Of a DNA stretch of 64,000 nucleotides, positions 24,300-32,833 are shown piece after piece. Source of the stretch: CAJWKT01 sp964465375 (GTDB taxonomy: Bacteria; Pseudomonadota; Gammaproteobacteria; Steroidobacterales; Rariloculaceae); contig CAYXIJ010000012.1 in NCBI GenBank assembly GCA_964465375.1, positions 1 to 64,000 on the forward strand, read 5' to 3'. The notes under the pieces were generated by a model. It was given only the letters and a program-made list of their open reading frames with translations, did not search any database and was not told the DNA's origin. Position 1 is the stretch's first letter; each line of letters begins with the position of its first letter. Position numbers and translations under genes: made by a program.

Positions 24300-25232
24300 G
24301 TGGTAGCAAAAAGATCCAAAAAGGCTCGGGAAATAAATGGAATTGTATTGCTCAATAAGCCACTTGGTGTGACGTCAAACCAGGCTCTTCAACAAATAAA
24401 AAAACTATTTGTAGCAGTGAAAGCCGGACATGCAGGAACCTTGGATCCTCTTGCTACAGGAATGCTTCCCATCTGCTTCGGATTTGCTACTAGATTGTCA
24501 TCGTACTTGTTTGATTCAGAGAAGTCCTACACGGTTTGTGGTGAATTGGGAGTAGCTACGGACACCGGGGACACAGAAGGCAAAGTGATCCTCGAGGGCC
24601 GCAAGTTAAATATAAGCCAAGCAAAACTTGCGTCAACCTTAGAATTATTTTTGGGCCATATAGAGCAAGTTCCACCAATGCATTCTGCACTCAAGTACAA
24701 GGGCAGGCGTCTTTACGATTTTGCTCGCCAAGGCATTGATATAGAAAGAGAGGCACGCAAGATCTACATCTCATCGATCTCGCTTATTAGGTACCACTGG
24801 CCTGAGTTTGTTTTTACTGTATCTTGCTCCAAGGGAACCTATATGCGTACGCTTGTTCAGGATATCGCTAACCGGCTTGGAACTTGTGCTCATGTTCGCT
24901 CTCTGCATCGGAACACAGTACAGCCGTTCAGAGAGGAACAGATGGTGGGAATGCCTATTTTTCGCAGCTTTGCAGAAGAAGGACTTGATAGGCTCGGTGA
25001 GCTCCTTTTGCCGCCAGACGAGGCAATTGCTTGCTGGCCTCGAGTACTGATAAGTGACGTGAAAAGGATTAAGCTGCTTCGTGGTCAAGCTGTTGAGGCT
25101 GAGTCTCAATGGCCACAAAGTCAAGTAAGACTCTACTCTTCGCACGAGAAGTTGTTCGGTGTGGGAGAGGTTTTGGCGGAGGGTAAACTTGTTCCTCGGA
25201 AGATGATGGCAGACCCAGCCGCTTGGAATTAA
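24300..25232 (+). CDS. truB: tRNA pseudouridine-55 synthase
   Basis: 310 residues from GTG 24300 (GGGAGCTACAA upstream). The catalytic motif GHAGTLDPLATG places the nucleophile at Asp49. Other TruB blocks: GIVLLNKPLGVTSNQAL, YTVCGELGVATDTGDTEG, PPMHSALKYKGRRLYDFARQG, and SKGTYMRTLVQDIANRLGT. A C-terminal PUA-like part follows. It makes pseudouridine 55 in the T-loop of tRNAs. 23 bases separate it from rbfA. Its last codons overlap the likely rpsO promoter. Confidence 0.96.
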   Translation: MVAKRSKKAREINGIVLLNKPLGVTSNQALQQIKKLFVAVKAGHAGTLDPLATGMLPICFGFATRLSSYLFDSEKSYTVCGELGVATDTGDTEGKVILEGRKLNISQAKLASTLELFLGHIEQVPPMHSALKYKGRRLYDFARQGIDIEREARKIYISSISLIRYHWPEFVFTVSCSKGTYMRTLVQDIANRLGTCAHVRSLHRNTVQPFREEQMVGMPIFRSFAEEGLDRLGELLLPPDEAIACWPRVLISDVKRIKLLRGQAVEAESQWPQSQVRLYSSHEKLFGVGEVLAEGKLVPRKMMADPAAWN

Positions 25233-25252
25233 AAGAATTGGGCGAGTACAAT
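25223..25252 (+). promoter_or_regulatory. Probable sigma70 promoter for rpsO-pnp
   Basis: TTGGAA (25223-25228) and TACAAT (25247-25252) are separated by 18 bases, a good match to the -35/-10 consensus. It overlaps the truB stop and lies ~70 bases before rpsO, as expected for the independent rpsO promoter known in related bacteria. Confidence 0.55.
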
Positions 25253-25319
25253 ACACCGATATTGAAGGCGCGATAAAGAAGAAATTTGCTACGACAAGGG
25301 TAGTACGGAGTGATTTAGC

Positions 25320-25589
25320 ATGGCACAAAATTCTGGGCAGAAGTCCGATATCATTGCAGAGTACCGGCGTAGCTCTTCTGATACGGGGTCACCTGAAGTG
25401 CAGGTAGCACTTTTGTCAGCAAGGATTAATGAACTTTCAGGGCATCTAGATACCCACAAAAAAGATCATCATTCTCGACGTGGTTTACTTAGAATAGTTA
25501 ACCAGCGGCGAAAGTTATTAGATTACCTAAAGGGGCGCGACCAGGGCCGCTACGAGGACTTAATTGCCCGGCTTGGGCTGAGACGTTGA
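25320..25589 (+). CDS. rpsO: 30S ribosomal protein S15
   Basis: 89 residues, exactly the family size. Signatures: SDTGSPEVQVALLSARINELS, HKKDHHSRRGLLRIVNQRRKLLDYL and the basic C-terminus. S15 binds 16S rRNA helices 20-22 and nucleates the platform. In enterobacteria it represses its own translation through a leader pseudoknot; I did not identify such a structure here. It is followed by pnp, the conserved rpsO-pnp pairing. Confidence 0.98.
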   Translation: MAQNSGQKSDIIAEYRRSSSDTGSPEVQVALLSARINELSGHLDTHKKDHHSRRGLLRIVNQRRKLLDYLKGRDQGRYEDLIARLGLRR

Positions 25590-25611
25590 GTTTCAATTTT
25601 TATCTATTTAT

Positions 25612-25634
25612 AGCCGGATGATTGCCTCCGGGCT
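25612..25634 (+). promoter_or_regulatory. RNA hairpin in the rpsO-pnp intergenic region
   Basis: AGCCGGA (25612-25618) can pair with TCCGGGCT (25627-25634) with one bulged G and an eight-base loop. There is no T-run after it, so a terminator is unlikely. In E. coli an RNase III-cleaved hairpin in this spot mediates PNPase autoregulation; this stem is shorter and is only positionally similar. Confidence 0.35.
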
Positions 25635-25688
25635 GGATGGCTTTGATTTGGTGAGTTTCTTCCGAGACTGAGATTTTTATTAAAGGAA

Positions 25689-27788
25689 ATGGACAGAGTG
25701 AAAGTCAGTAGAACATTCAAATATGGGGCCCATGATGTAACCATCGAGACTGGGGAGATTGCACGACAGGCCGATGGAGCAGTTCTTGTCAGTATGGGTG
25801 ATACGGTGGTACTGGTTACTGCTGTCGGTGAGAAGGGACAAGGTGAAGCCAGGTCATTTTTTCCTCTCACCGTGAATTATCAGGAAAAAACATATGCTGC
25901 CGGTCGAATACCCGGTGGGTTTTTTAAACGTGAAGGCCGTCCAAGCGAAAAAGAAACCCTTACCTCGAGACTTATTGATCGCCCCGTGCGGCCCCTTTTT
26001 CCAAAGGGCTATATGAATAATGTTCAGGTTATAGCTACGGTTGTCTCAATCGATCCAGAAATTGACCCAGATATCCCCTCGTTGTTAGGAGCTTCTGCTG
26101 CTCTTACTTTATCCGGATTGCCTTTTCAGGGGCCTATTGCTGCTGCACGGGTTGGTTATGCAGATGGAGAGTTTCTCCTAAACCCATCTAGAGCCGATCT
26201 TAAAGATTCCAAGCTTGATTTGGTGGTTGCCGGTACGGAAAACGCTGTTCTCATGGTTGAATCTGAGGCAGCGTGCCTGACAGAGAGTGATATGTTGGGC
26301 GCGGTAATGTTTGGTCATGAGGCTATGCAGGCAGCAATTAACTGCATAAGGGATCTGTCAGATGAGGCAGGAAGAGTTCCTGTTGAGTGGCGCGCACCGT
26401 CGGAAGACGAATCTCTGGCTAAATCTGTTAAAGAGGCAGTAGGAACAAGCGTGGATAAGGCATATTCAATTGCCGACAAACAGGAACGTCTAGCAACCCT
26501 AAGAGACCTTAGGAGTGAGTTAACAGATACATTGGGAACCAAAGAACCAGATGGCTGGAGTACTGATCAGATTGAGAAACAATTTGGGAAGTTAGAAAAA
26601 TCAACAGTGCGCGCTCGTGTGTTAGCTGGAGAGCGGCGTATTGATGGGCGTGACGCGAGTACAGTAAGACCTATTCAAGCAGAAGTCGGGATTCTTCCTA
26701 GGGCTCACGGGTCGGCTTTATTCACTAGAGGCGAGACCCAGGCACTCGTAGTAAGCACGCTGGGGACAGGCAGGGATGCTCAAATTATTGATGCGCTGGA
26801 GGGAGAAAGAAAGGATCCCTTTATGCTTCATTACAACTTTCCTCCCTATTGTGTAGGGGAAACTGGCTTTATGAGTGGCCCAAAGCGCCGTGAAATTGGG
26901 CACGGACGGTTAGCCCGTCGTGGTGTAGAGGCAGTTATGCCAGATATGGAAGAGTTTCCTTATGTCATTCGGGTGGTATCAGAGATAACCGAATCTAATG
27001 GCTCCAGCTCCATGGCAACCGTTTGTGGCACAAGTCTGTCTTTAATGGACGCTGGTATTCCAATTTCAGCACCCGTGGCAGGTGTAGCGATGGGCCTAAT
27101 AAAGGAGGGCGATAATTATGTGGTACTTACGGATATTCTAGGAGACGAAGATCACCTGGGTGACATGGACTTCAAGGTTGCCGGCACTTTGGAGGGAATT
27201 ACTGCTCTGCAGATGGATATCAAGATCGATGGTATCACCCGTGAAATAATGGAAAACGCTTTGGAGCAGGCGCGCACGGGCAGGCTCCATATTCTAAGCG
27301 AGATGAGCAAAGCAATATCTGAATCTCGGGAAGAGATGTCAGAGTGGGCCCCAAGTATTATTACATTAAAGATAAATCCAGAGAAAATAAGAGACGTAAT
27401 AGGGAAAGGTGGTGCGGTGATTAGGGCACTCACCGAAGAAACTGGTGCGACAATAGATATTGACGATTCAAACGATGGCACAATTCGAATCGCATCCGTA
27501 AATGCTGCCTCGGGGCAGGATGCACAGAACCGGATAAAGGACATTACTGCAGACATCGAAGTAGGAAAAATCTACACAGGAAAGGTCGTTAAGATTATGG
27601 ATTTTGGTGCTTTTGTCTCTATTTTGCCAGGCAAGGATGGTTTGGTGCACATTTCTCAGATATCCAGCGAGCGAGTAGAAAAGGTGAGCGATAAGCTCAC
27701 TGAGGGGGACGAAATAAAAGTAAAAGTGCTAGAGGTAGATAGGCAAGGCCGCGTCCGTCTGAGTATGAGAGATTTAGAAGAAGGCTAA
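25689..27788 (+). CDS. pnp: Polyribonucleotide nucleotidyltransferase (PNPase)
   Basis: 699 residues, within the usual 690-715. Two RNase PH-like domains (first: SMGDTVVLVTAVGEKGQGE, GFFKREGRPSEKETLTSRLIDRP; second: VGILPRAHGSALFTRGETQAL, HYNFPPYCVGETG, ESNGSSSMATVCGTSLSLMDAG), then KH (INPEKIRDVIGKGGAVIRAL) and S1 (GKIYTGKVVKIMDFGAFVSIL). It degrades RNA 3'-to-5' with phosphate and works in the degradosome. ATG 25689 has AAAGGA nearby; GTG 25698 is an alternative. It is convergent with the dksA-like gene 27 bases beyond its stop. Confidence 0.97.
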   Translation: MDRVKVSRTFKYGAHDVTIETGEIARQADGAVLVSMGDTVVLVTAVGEKGQGEARSFFPLTVNYQEKTYAAGRIPGGFFKREGRPSEKETLTSRLIDRPVRPLFPKGYMNNVQVIATVVSIDPEIDPDIPSLLGASAALTLSGLPFQGPIAAARVGYADGEFLLNPSRADLKDSKLDLVVAGTENAVLMVESEAACLTESDMLGAVMFGHEAMQAAINCIRDLSDEAGRVPVEWRAPSEDESLAKSVKEAVGTSVDKAYSIADKQERLATLRDLRSELTDTLGTKEPDGWSTDQIEKQFGKLEKSTVRARVLAGERRIDGRDASTVRPIQAEVGILPRAHGSALFTRGETQALVVSTLGTGRDAQIIDALEGERKDPFMLHYNFPPYCVGETGFMSGPKRREIGHGRLARRGVEAVMPDMEEFPYVIRVVSEITESNGSSSMATVCGTSLSLMDAGIPISAPVAGVAMGLIKEGDNYVVLTDILGDEDHLGDMDFKVAGTLEGITALQMDIKIDGITREIMENALEQARTGRLHILSEMSKAISESREEMSEWAPSIITLKINPEKIRDVIGKGGAVIRALTEETGATIDIDDSNDGTIRIASVNAASGQDAQNRIKDITADIEVGKIYTGKVVKIMDFGAFVSILPGKDGLVHISQISSERVEKVSDKLTEGDEIKVKVLEVDRQGRVRLSMRDLEEG

Positions 27789-27815
27789 TCAACCTAACTT
27801 CATAGCCTTCATTCT

Positions 27816-28535
27816 TTACCGGTAATAGTCTTCCCGATCACGGAACTGGCGTTCAGCTAGCTCCCTCCTTTCTTGAGCTTCGAGGCATAAAGTTGCTACT
27901 GGCCTGGCTTCTAGGCGTCTCAGTCCGATTTCCTCCCCGGTCTCTTCGCAGTAGCCATAAGTTTTTTCTTCTATCCTCAAAAGAGCAGAATTGATTTTTT
28001 TTAATAACTTTCTTTCCCGGTCACGGGTCCGGAGTTCAAGGCCGAACTCAGATTCCTGGGTCGCGCGATCATTCGGATCAGGAAAATTAGAAGCCTCGTC
28101 TTTCATGTGAACCATAGTTCTGTCGACTTCCTCCATGAGCTCTCTCTTCCAAGCTGAGAGAATCTCAGCAAAGTGTTCCAATTGACCTTTACTCATGTAG
28201 TTTTCTCCACGTTTCGGGCGATAAGGCTTAAATCCCCTGAGTGGGCCATTTAGTAGGTTTGGTACGCGTGCTGTGCGGTGGGCCGGAGTTGCACGTTTTT
28301 TTCTTTCTATTTTCTTTTTGGCTACTTTCTTTTTGGCTACTTTCTTTTTCGGCGGTTTTCTTGATTTAGCTGCTTTTTTGTACGATTTTTTCGAATTTTT
28401 TTTACGGCTAGGAGATTTTTTCGTTGATTTTTTTTGAGTAGATTTTTTGAGCGCAGGCTTTTTTGCTACCTTTTTTCTCGCAGCATGCCCCGCCTTCCTG
28501 CTTCTCTTTTTGGTGGTTGTTTTCTTAGTTGCCAT
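27816..28535 (-). CDS. dksA: DksA-type RNA polymerase-binding factor with lysine-rich N-terminal tail
   Basis: 239 residues, versus ~150 for standard DksA. Residues 1-80 are a histone-H1-like tail (34 lysines, KKxAKK and KKS repeats; partly encoded by a 15-bp tandem repeat at 28321-28350). Residues ~113-239 are DksA: a coiled coil (HFAEILSAWKRELMEEVDRT), the tip motif D153-P-N-D-R-A158 needed for action with ppGpp, and the globular end YGYCEETGEEIGLRRLEARP. Of the four zinc cysteines only Cys196 and Cys217 remain; the partners are Thr199 and Ala220, the pattern of zinc-independent DksA2. It should modulate initiation during stringent response. Leftward, alone. Confidence 0.9.
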   Translation of the reverse strand: MATKKTTTKKRSRKAGHAARKKVAKKPALKKSTQKKSTKKSPSRKKNSKKSYKKAAKSRKPPKKKVAKKKVAKKKIERKKRATPAHRTARVPNLLNGPLRGFKPYRPKRGENYMSKGQLEHFAEILSAWKRELMEEVDRTMVHMKDEASNFPDPNDRATQESEFGLELRTRDRERKLLKKINSALLRIEEKTYGYCEETGEEIGLRRLEARPVATLCLEAQERRELAERQFRDREDYYR

Positions 28536-28640
28536 ATTTACGCATTAGCATAAAAATCAAGAGGCGGGGATTATACAGATAGAGAGGCAGAGGGGAAGTA
28601 CTGGGCAGCATAAAACCAGTGATATTTTATATTGTATCAG

Positions 28641-29039
28641 TCAAGTCTGGGTGCTTGAGTTGATGCTAGTTTCTTCAGCAATTACCGTCGTGTAGATACC
28701 GCCTCTGACGTTGAATTTTGCGGTCAATCGAATAAATCTAGGATGCAGGGTATCCTCAAGGTCACTCAATATTTTATTCGTGACGGCTTCATGATAGGTT
28801 CCAATATTCCTGTAGCCGGAGATGTACTTCTTAAGGGACTTAAGCTCTATACAGAGAGCATCTGGTATGTATTCTAGGCGTAAGGTTGCAAAGTCCGGTT
28901 GGCCAGTCTTTGGGCAAAGGCAGGTAAACTCTGGTATACGTATCCTAATCATGTAATCCCTGCTTAGATGAGGGTGTTCAAAGGTTTCCAGGGTACTCTT
29001 TTCGTTGCTAGGGTCGCCTGTTTTGGGAGGGGTTGTCAT
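28641..29039 (-). CDS. queF: NADPH-dependent 7-cyano-7-deazaguanine reductase (QueF)
   Basis: 132 residues: the short unimodular QueF type (tunnelling fold). The catalytic block EFTCLCPKTGQPDFATL carries the Cys that forms a thioimide with preQ0 (the second Cys of TCLC by family alignment) and the general-acid Asp. The QueF NADPH motif appears as ELKSLKKYISGYRNIGTYHE, where the usual 'ELKSLKLYl.sFRNhg.fHE' is recognisable. The enzyme reduces preQ0 to preQ1 for queuosine in tRNA. Divergent from smc; their shared 128-base spacer must hold both promoters. Confidence 0.95.
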   Translation of the reverse strand: MTTPPKTGDPSNEKSTLETFEHPHLSRDYMIRIRIPEFTCLCPKTGQPDFATLRLEYIPDALCIELKSLKKYISGYRNIGTYHEAVTNKILSDLEDTLHPRFIRLTAKFNVRGGIYTTVIAEETSINSSTQT

Positions 29040-29167
29040 CGGTAAAAATTAGACCAGAGAATAATCCGTGGGGACGTCGTTTTGCAGATCATTTTACTTT
29101 ACACTAGTGTCGTCGAAGCAGCTATTGCGGCTTAGTATATGCTCGACCAATATCAACAGAAGACGCC

Positions 29168-32100
29168 ATGCGCCTGACTAAAATTAAGCTTTCGGGCTTT
29201 AAATCGTTTGTCGATCCTACGACCATTAGCTTTCCTAGTAATCTCATTGCGATTGTTGGGCCTAATGGGTGTGGAAAATCTAACGTTATAGATGCAATTC
29301 GGTGGGTTTTAGGTGAGGGTTCCGCCAAAACTCTTCGCGGAGACTCTATGGCCGATGTTATTTTTAACGGTTCGGATGGGCGAAAGCCTGTCGGGCAGGC
29401 CAGCATTGAGTTAATTTTCGATAATTCTGATGGTGGATTGGGGGGCGCGTACGCTGGGTATTCGGATCTTTCTGTGAGGCGTACCGTTACCCGGGATGGC
29501 ACCTCCCAGTATTACCTGAATAATGGCCGATGTCGTCGGAAAGATATCACTCAGCTTTTGTTAGGCACCGGATTGGGCGCTAATAGCTATTCCATTATTG
29601 AGCAAGGAATGATATCGCGTTTAATTGAGGCGAAGCCAGAGGATTTAAGGGCTTTTTTGGAGGAGGCTGCTGGAATTTCCAAATACAAGGAGCGGCGACG
29701 AGAAACAGAGAATCGCATACGCCATACGCGTGAAAATCTTGAGCGGCTTGTCGATTTGCGTGAGGAGATTGGGAAGCAGATTGACCGTCTACAGCGTCAA
29801 GCCCGTGCGGCCGAGCGGTACAAGAAACTAAAAGCTGAGCAGCGGCGAACTAGCGCTGAGCTTCTGGCGCTCCGTTTAGTTGGCCTAAAGAAAGAGGCCG
29901 GCACACAGGAAGCGGAATTGACAGGCAAACAGACGGCCTTAGAGGCGGCTTTGGCTCAGCAGCGGGCTTTGGAGAGCGATGTCGAGCGAATACGTGCTGA
30001 TTTGAGTGAACAGAATGATAGCTTCTCTGTGCTTCAGGGTGATTACTACAAGATAGGCGCCGAAGTAGCTAGATTAGAGCAGTCTCTCCAGCATCGCCAG
30101 GAATTAAGCCAGCGTCAATCGGAAGATTTGACAACTACAGTTAAGCATTTAGATGAGATTGAGGGACAAATCGCCGGGGATCTTGCGGAAATTAAAGAGA
30201 TCGAGCAAGTACTGGAGCAAGAGTTTACCCCCAATCTGGAGCGCGCACGCGCTGATCGTGAGTCATCTGCACGCGACCTAGTTGAAATAGAGCAAGCTAT
30301 GGAGCTTTGGCGGCAGAAGCGTGATGAGCTAGCAAGGCAGCTGGCTGAAAATGCTGACGATTTAGATAGCATTAGAGGGGAAGTACAGACTGGCTTGGGC
30401 CGATTGGCTTCGCTAGAGGCGCTACAGGAAGTTGCGCTAGGTAAGACAGTGTCGGGTGTAAATGATTGGCTGGAAGCCCATGATTTGATCAGCGAGCCGC
30501 GTTTGGGGCAGAGCTTGACTGTTAAGCCTGGCTGGGAGCGTGCAGTAGAAACAGTGTTGGGGAGTTACCTTCAGGCAGTATGTGTTGATGAGCTTGATAG
30601 GGTTGCTGGAAGCCTCGAAAAATTATCCCAGGGCGGACTTATGCTCATAGAGCAAGGTGATTCCGTGAGGGGCAAGGGTCTAATGGGCGGGAAACTTCTG
30701 GATTATGTTGAGGCGCCTGTAGGTGTGACGCAACTATTGAAAAATGTGCGTGTAGCAGATTCATTAGCTGAAGCACTAGAAATACGCAGAGATCTTAAAG
30801 TTGATGAGTCAGTTATCACGCGGGATGGGTTTTGGCTAAGCTTAAGCTGGCTAAGAATCAATCGAGATGATGACCCTCAAGTTGGCGTTCTGGCACGCGC
30901 CGAAGAAATTGATTCTCTAAACGAGGGGCTGGGTGAGGCCCAGAAAAACCTTACAATTTCTCAGGATAGACAAAGTAGCCTTGAGGAACAGCAGTCAGAT
31001 CTTGAGAGCATGGGTGTCGAATTTAAAGTTAAGCTGGATCAAGCTCGTGAGGGGCTTGATCAGAAAAGGGATTTCGCGCAAGAGCTAGAAATCAAAATTG
31101 AGTCCTGTCGTAGCTCAAAAGAATCGGCGACTGCGGCACTTCAGAGGGTATATGCACAAAGAGACTTATTGCTAAATCGCCAAAAAGAACTTAATGATGA
31201 GCTTGATACATCGAAGGAGTCACCCGGCAATGAAGATGAGACTTTAGAGGTCAAGCTCAATGAGCGCTTGGATTCCGAGGTACGACTTACTAGGGCCCGG
31301 GAAGAAATGGCTGAGACAGATGACAAGTTGCGTGAGAAGCAACAAGAAGTCGTCAGTCAGGAGCAGGTAGTTAGTGCTGCTCGCATTGAGGTGGAGGAAA
31401 TGGCTCTTGTAGTGCGTGAGATGCAGGTACGGGCAGAGACACTTGCTGAGCAGCTTACGGAAACTAGTTTTGAGTTAGAAATGTTAGAAGAGGAGCTACC
31501 AAAGGACGCAACTACTGAAATCTGGGAGAACTCACTGGAGAACATCGAACGGCGCATTCAGCGTTTGGGCGCAATTAATCTTGCGGCAATCAGTGAATAT
31601 GAGGAACAATCCGAACGTAAACAGTACCTCGACGCTCAGCATGAGGATTTAAGTGATGCCCTGGCAACGCTGGCAGACTCCATACGCAAAATTGATAGGG
31701 AGACGCGTAGCCGGTTTAAGGAGACATTTGACGAGACAAATAGGGGGCTGAATAATTTATTTCCTAGGCTTTTTGGGGGTGGGCAGGCTCATTTGGAGCT
31801 TGATGGAGAGGATTTATTAAACTCAGGGGTAAAAGTTATGGCCCGACCCCCCGGAAAGCGTATTAGTACTATTCATCTATTGTCTGGTGGAGAAAAAGCC
31901 TTGACGGCTGTTGCGTTAGTTTTTTCGATATTTGGACTAAACCCAGCCCCGTTCTGTCTGCTCGACGAGGTCGATGCGCCACTAGACGATGCAAATATCG
32001 GCCGCTTCTCAGAAATCGTGAGAGAGATGTCGCAGCATGTTCAATTCATTATCATCACTCACAATAAAGCGACAATGGAAATTATGCATCAGCTAACTGG

Positions 32101-32179
32101 TGTAACCATGAATGAGCCGGGTGTTTCTAGACTTGTTGCCGTAGATATAGATGAGGCTGTAAAGATGGCGGCGGTCTAG
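29168..32179 (+). CDS. smc: Chromosome segregation protein SMC (short-armed)
   Basis: 1003 residues; most bacterial SMCs are ~1150-1200. The head is complete: Walker A GPNGCGKSN (31-39), the N-terminal lobe to ~165, then at the C-terminus the ABC signature HLLSGGEKAL (~905) and Walker B APFCLLDEVDAPLDDAN. The hinge is about residues 425-575 (VNDWLEAHDLI...GWERAVETVLGSYLQAVCVDE...GVLARAEEIDSL). Coiled coils on both sides (about 165-420 and 575-830) are each shorter than in typical SMCs, so the loss is symmetric. SMC with ScpA and ScpB (encoded 5 kb downstream) condenses and segregates chromosomes. Starts the smc-zipA-ligA operon. Confidence 0.95.
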   Translation: MRLTKIKLSGFKSFVDPTTISFPSNLIAIVGPNGCGKSNVIDAIRWVLGEGSAKTLRGDSMADVIFNGSDGRKPVGQASIELIFDNSDGGLGGAYAGYSDLSVRRTVTRDGTSQYYLNNGRCRRKDITQLLLGTGLGANSYSIIEQGMISRLIEAKPEDLRAFLEEAAGISKYKERRRETENRIRHTRENLERLVDLREEIGKQIDRLQRQARAAERYKKLKAEQRRTSAELLALRLVGLKKEAGTQEAELTGKQTALEAALAQQRALESDVERIRADLSEQNDSFSVLQGDYYKIGAEVARLEQSLQHRQELSQRQSEDLTTTVKHLDEIEGQIAGDLAEIKEIEQVLEQEFTPNLERARADRESSARDLVEIEQAMELWRQKRDELARQLAENADDLDSIRGEVQTGLGRLASLEALQEVALGKTVSGVNDWLEAHDLISEPRLGQSLTVKPGWERAVETVLGSYLQAVCVDELDRVAGSLEKLSQGGLMLIEQGDSVRGKGLMGGKLLDYVEAPVGVTQLLKNVRVADSLAEALEIRRDLKVDESVITRDGFWLSLSWLRINRDDDPQVGVLARAEEIDSLNEGLGEAQKNLTISQDRQSSLEEQQSDLESMGVEFKVKLDQAREGLDQKRDFAQELEIKIESCRSSKESATAALQRVYAQRDLLLNRQKELNDELDTSKESPGNEDETLEVKLNERLDSEVRLTRAREEMAETDDKLREKQQEVVSQEQVVSAARIEVEEMALVVREMQVRAETLAEQLTETSFELEMLEEELPKDATTEIWENSLENIERRIQRLGAINLAAISEYEEQSERKQYLDAQHEDLSDALATLADSIRKIDRETRSRFKETFDETNRGLNNLFPRLFGGGQAHLELDGEDLLNSGVKVMARPPGKRISTIHLLSGGEKALTAVALVFSIFGLNPAPFCLLDEVDAPLDDANIGRFSEIVREMSQHVQFIIITHNKATMEIMHQLTGVTMNEPGVSRLVAVDIDEAVKMAAV

Positions 32180-32187
32180 GCGGGTGA

Positions 32188-32823
32188 ATGATGACAGAAA
32201 TGCGCTTGATATTACTAAGCTTAGGATTGCTTTTTGTGGCCTACTTGTATTTTTCCGGGCGCAGTAGTTTTAGGTTTTCTTTAAAACATCAGCAATTTAA
32301 AAATCTTCCCGATCAATCAAAGCTAGAGAAAGGATTGGTCGATACCATTAAGGAGCATCAAAGGGAACCAGCTGTAGAAAAGGTAGAGCCAAAGGATAAA
32401 GTAGAGGGAAAGCCACTCGTAATTAGAGTTGTGCCAAGAGACGGAGAATTTACTATGGAGCGCATTGTTTTAGCGTTGCATGAGGCAGGCTTAAGACAAG
32501 GTAAATACAATATTTTCCACTTCTTCCGCGAATCCGTGCCAGAAGAGACTCTTTTTTCCGTCGCAAATTTGAGAGAGCCCGGTGTTTTTGATCTCACTAA
32601 TTTAGAGCAAGAGAAAGTTCCAGGGCTAAGTTTTTTTCTTATGCTTCCTGGTCCCACGGATCCACTGGGCAGATTTGACAGAATGGTCGAAACTGCTAGA
32701 TGGGTAGCGGAACAACTTGATGCTGATTTATTTGACGAAAGAGGTAGTTCGTGGAGCATCCAGCGAGAATGCTACTTTAGAGAGGAAGTTGTTGAGTATT
32801 GCCAACAGTTTAATATGTCCTAA
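32188..32823 (+). CDS. zipA: Cell division protein ZipA
   Basis: 211 residues against ~330 in E. coli. An N-terminal membrane anchor (MRLILLSLGLLFVAYLYFSG) is followed by a short charged linker (~residues 28-75) and the FtsZ-binding RNP-like domain: LVIRVVPRDGEFTMERIVLAL, GKYNIFHFFRE, LFSVANLREPGVFDL, GLSFFLMLPGPTDPLGRFDRMV. The linker, normally Pro/Gln-rich and over 100 residues, is strongly shortened. ZipA tethers FtsZ to the membrane. It begins 8 bases after smc and ends 10 bases before ligA, the conserved gammaproteobacterial order. Confidence 0.93.
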   Translation: MMTEMRLILLSLGLLFVAYLYFSGRSSFRFSLKHQQFKNLPDQSKLEKGLVDTIKEHQREPAVEKVEPKDKVEGKPLVIRVVPRDGEFTMERIVLALHEAGLRQGKYNIFHFFRESVPEETLFSVANLREPGVFDLTNLEQEKVPGLSFFLMLPGPTDPLGRFDRMVETARWVAEQLDADLFDERGSSWSIQRECYFREEVVEYCQQFNMS

Positions 32824-32833
32824 CGGCTTTTAA

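Noticed and set aside
24771..25328. 185-codon frame on the minus strand over truB
   Set aside because: truB is unambiguous (GHAGTLDPLATG); the antisense product shows no domain and its composition looks random.
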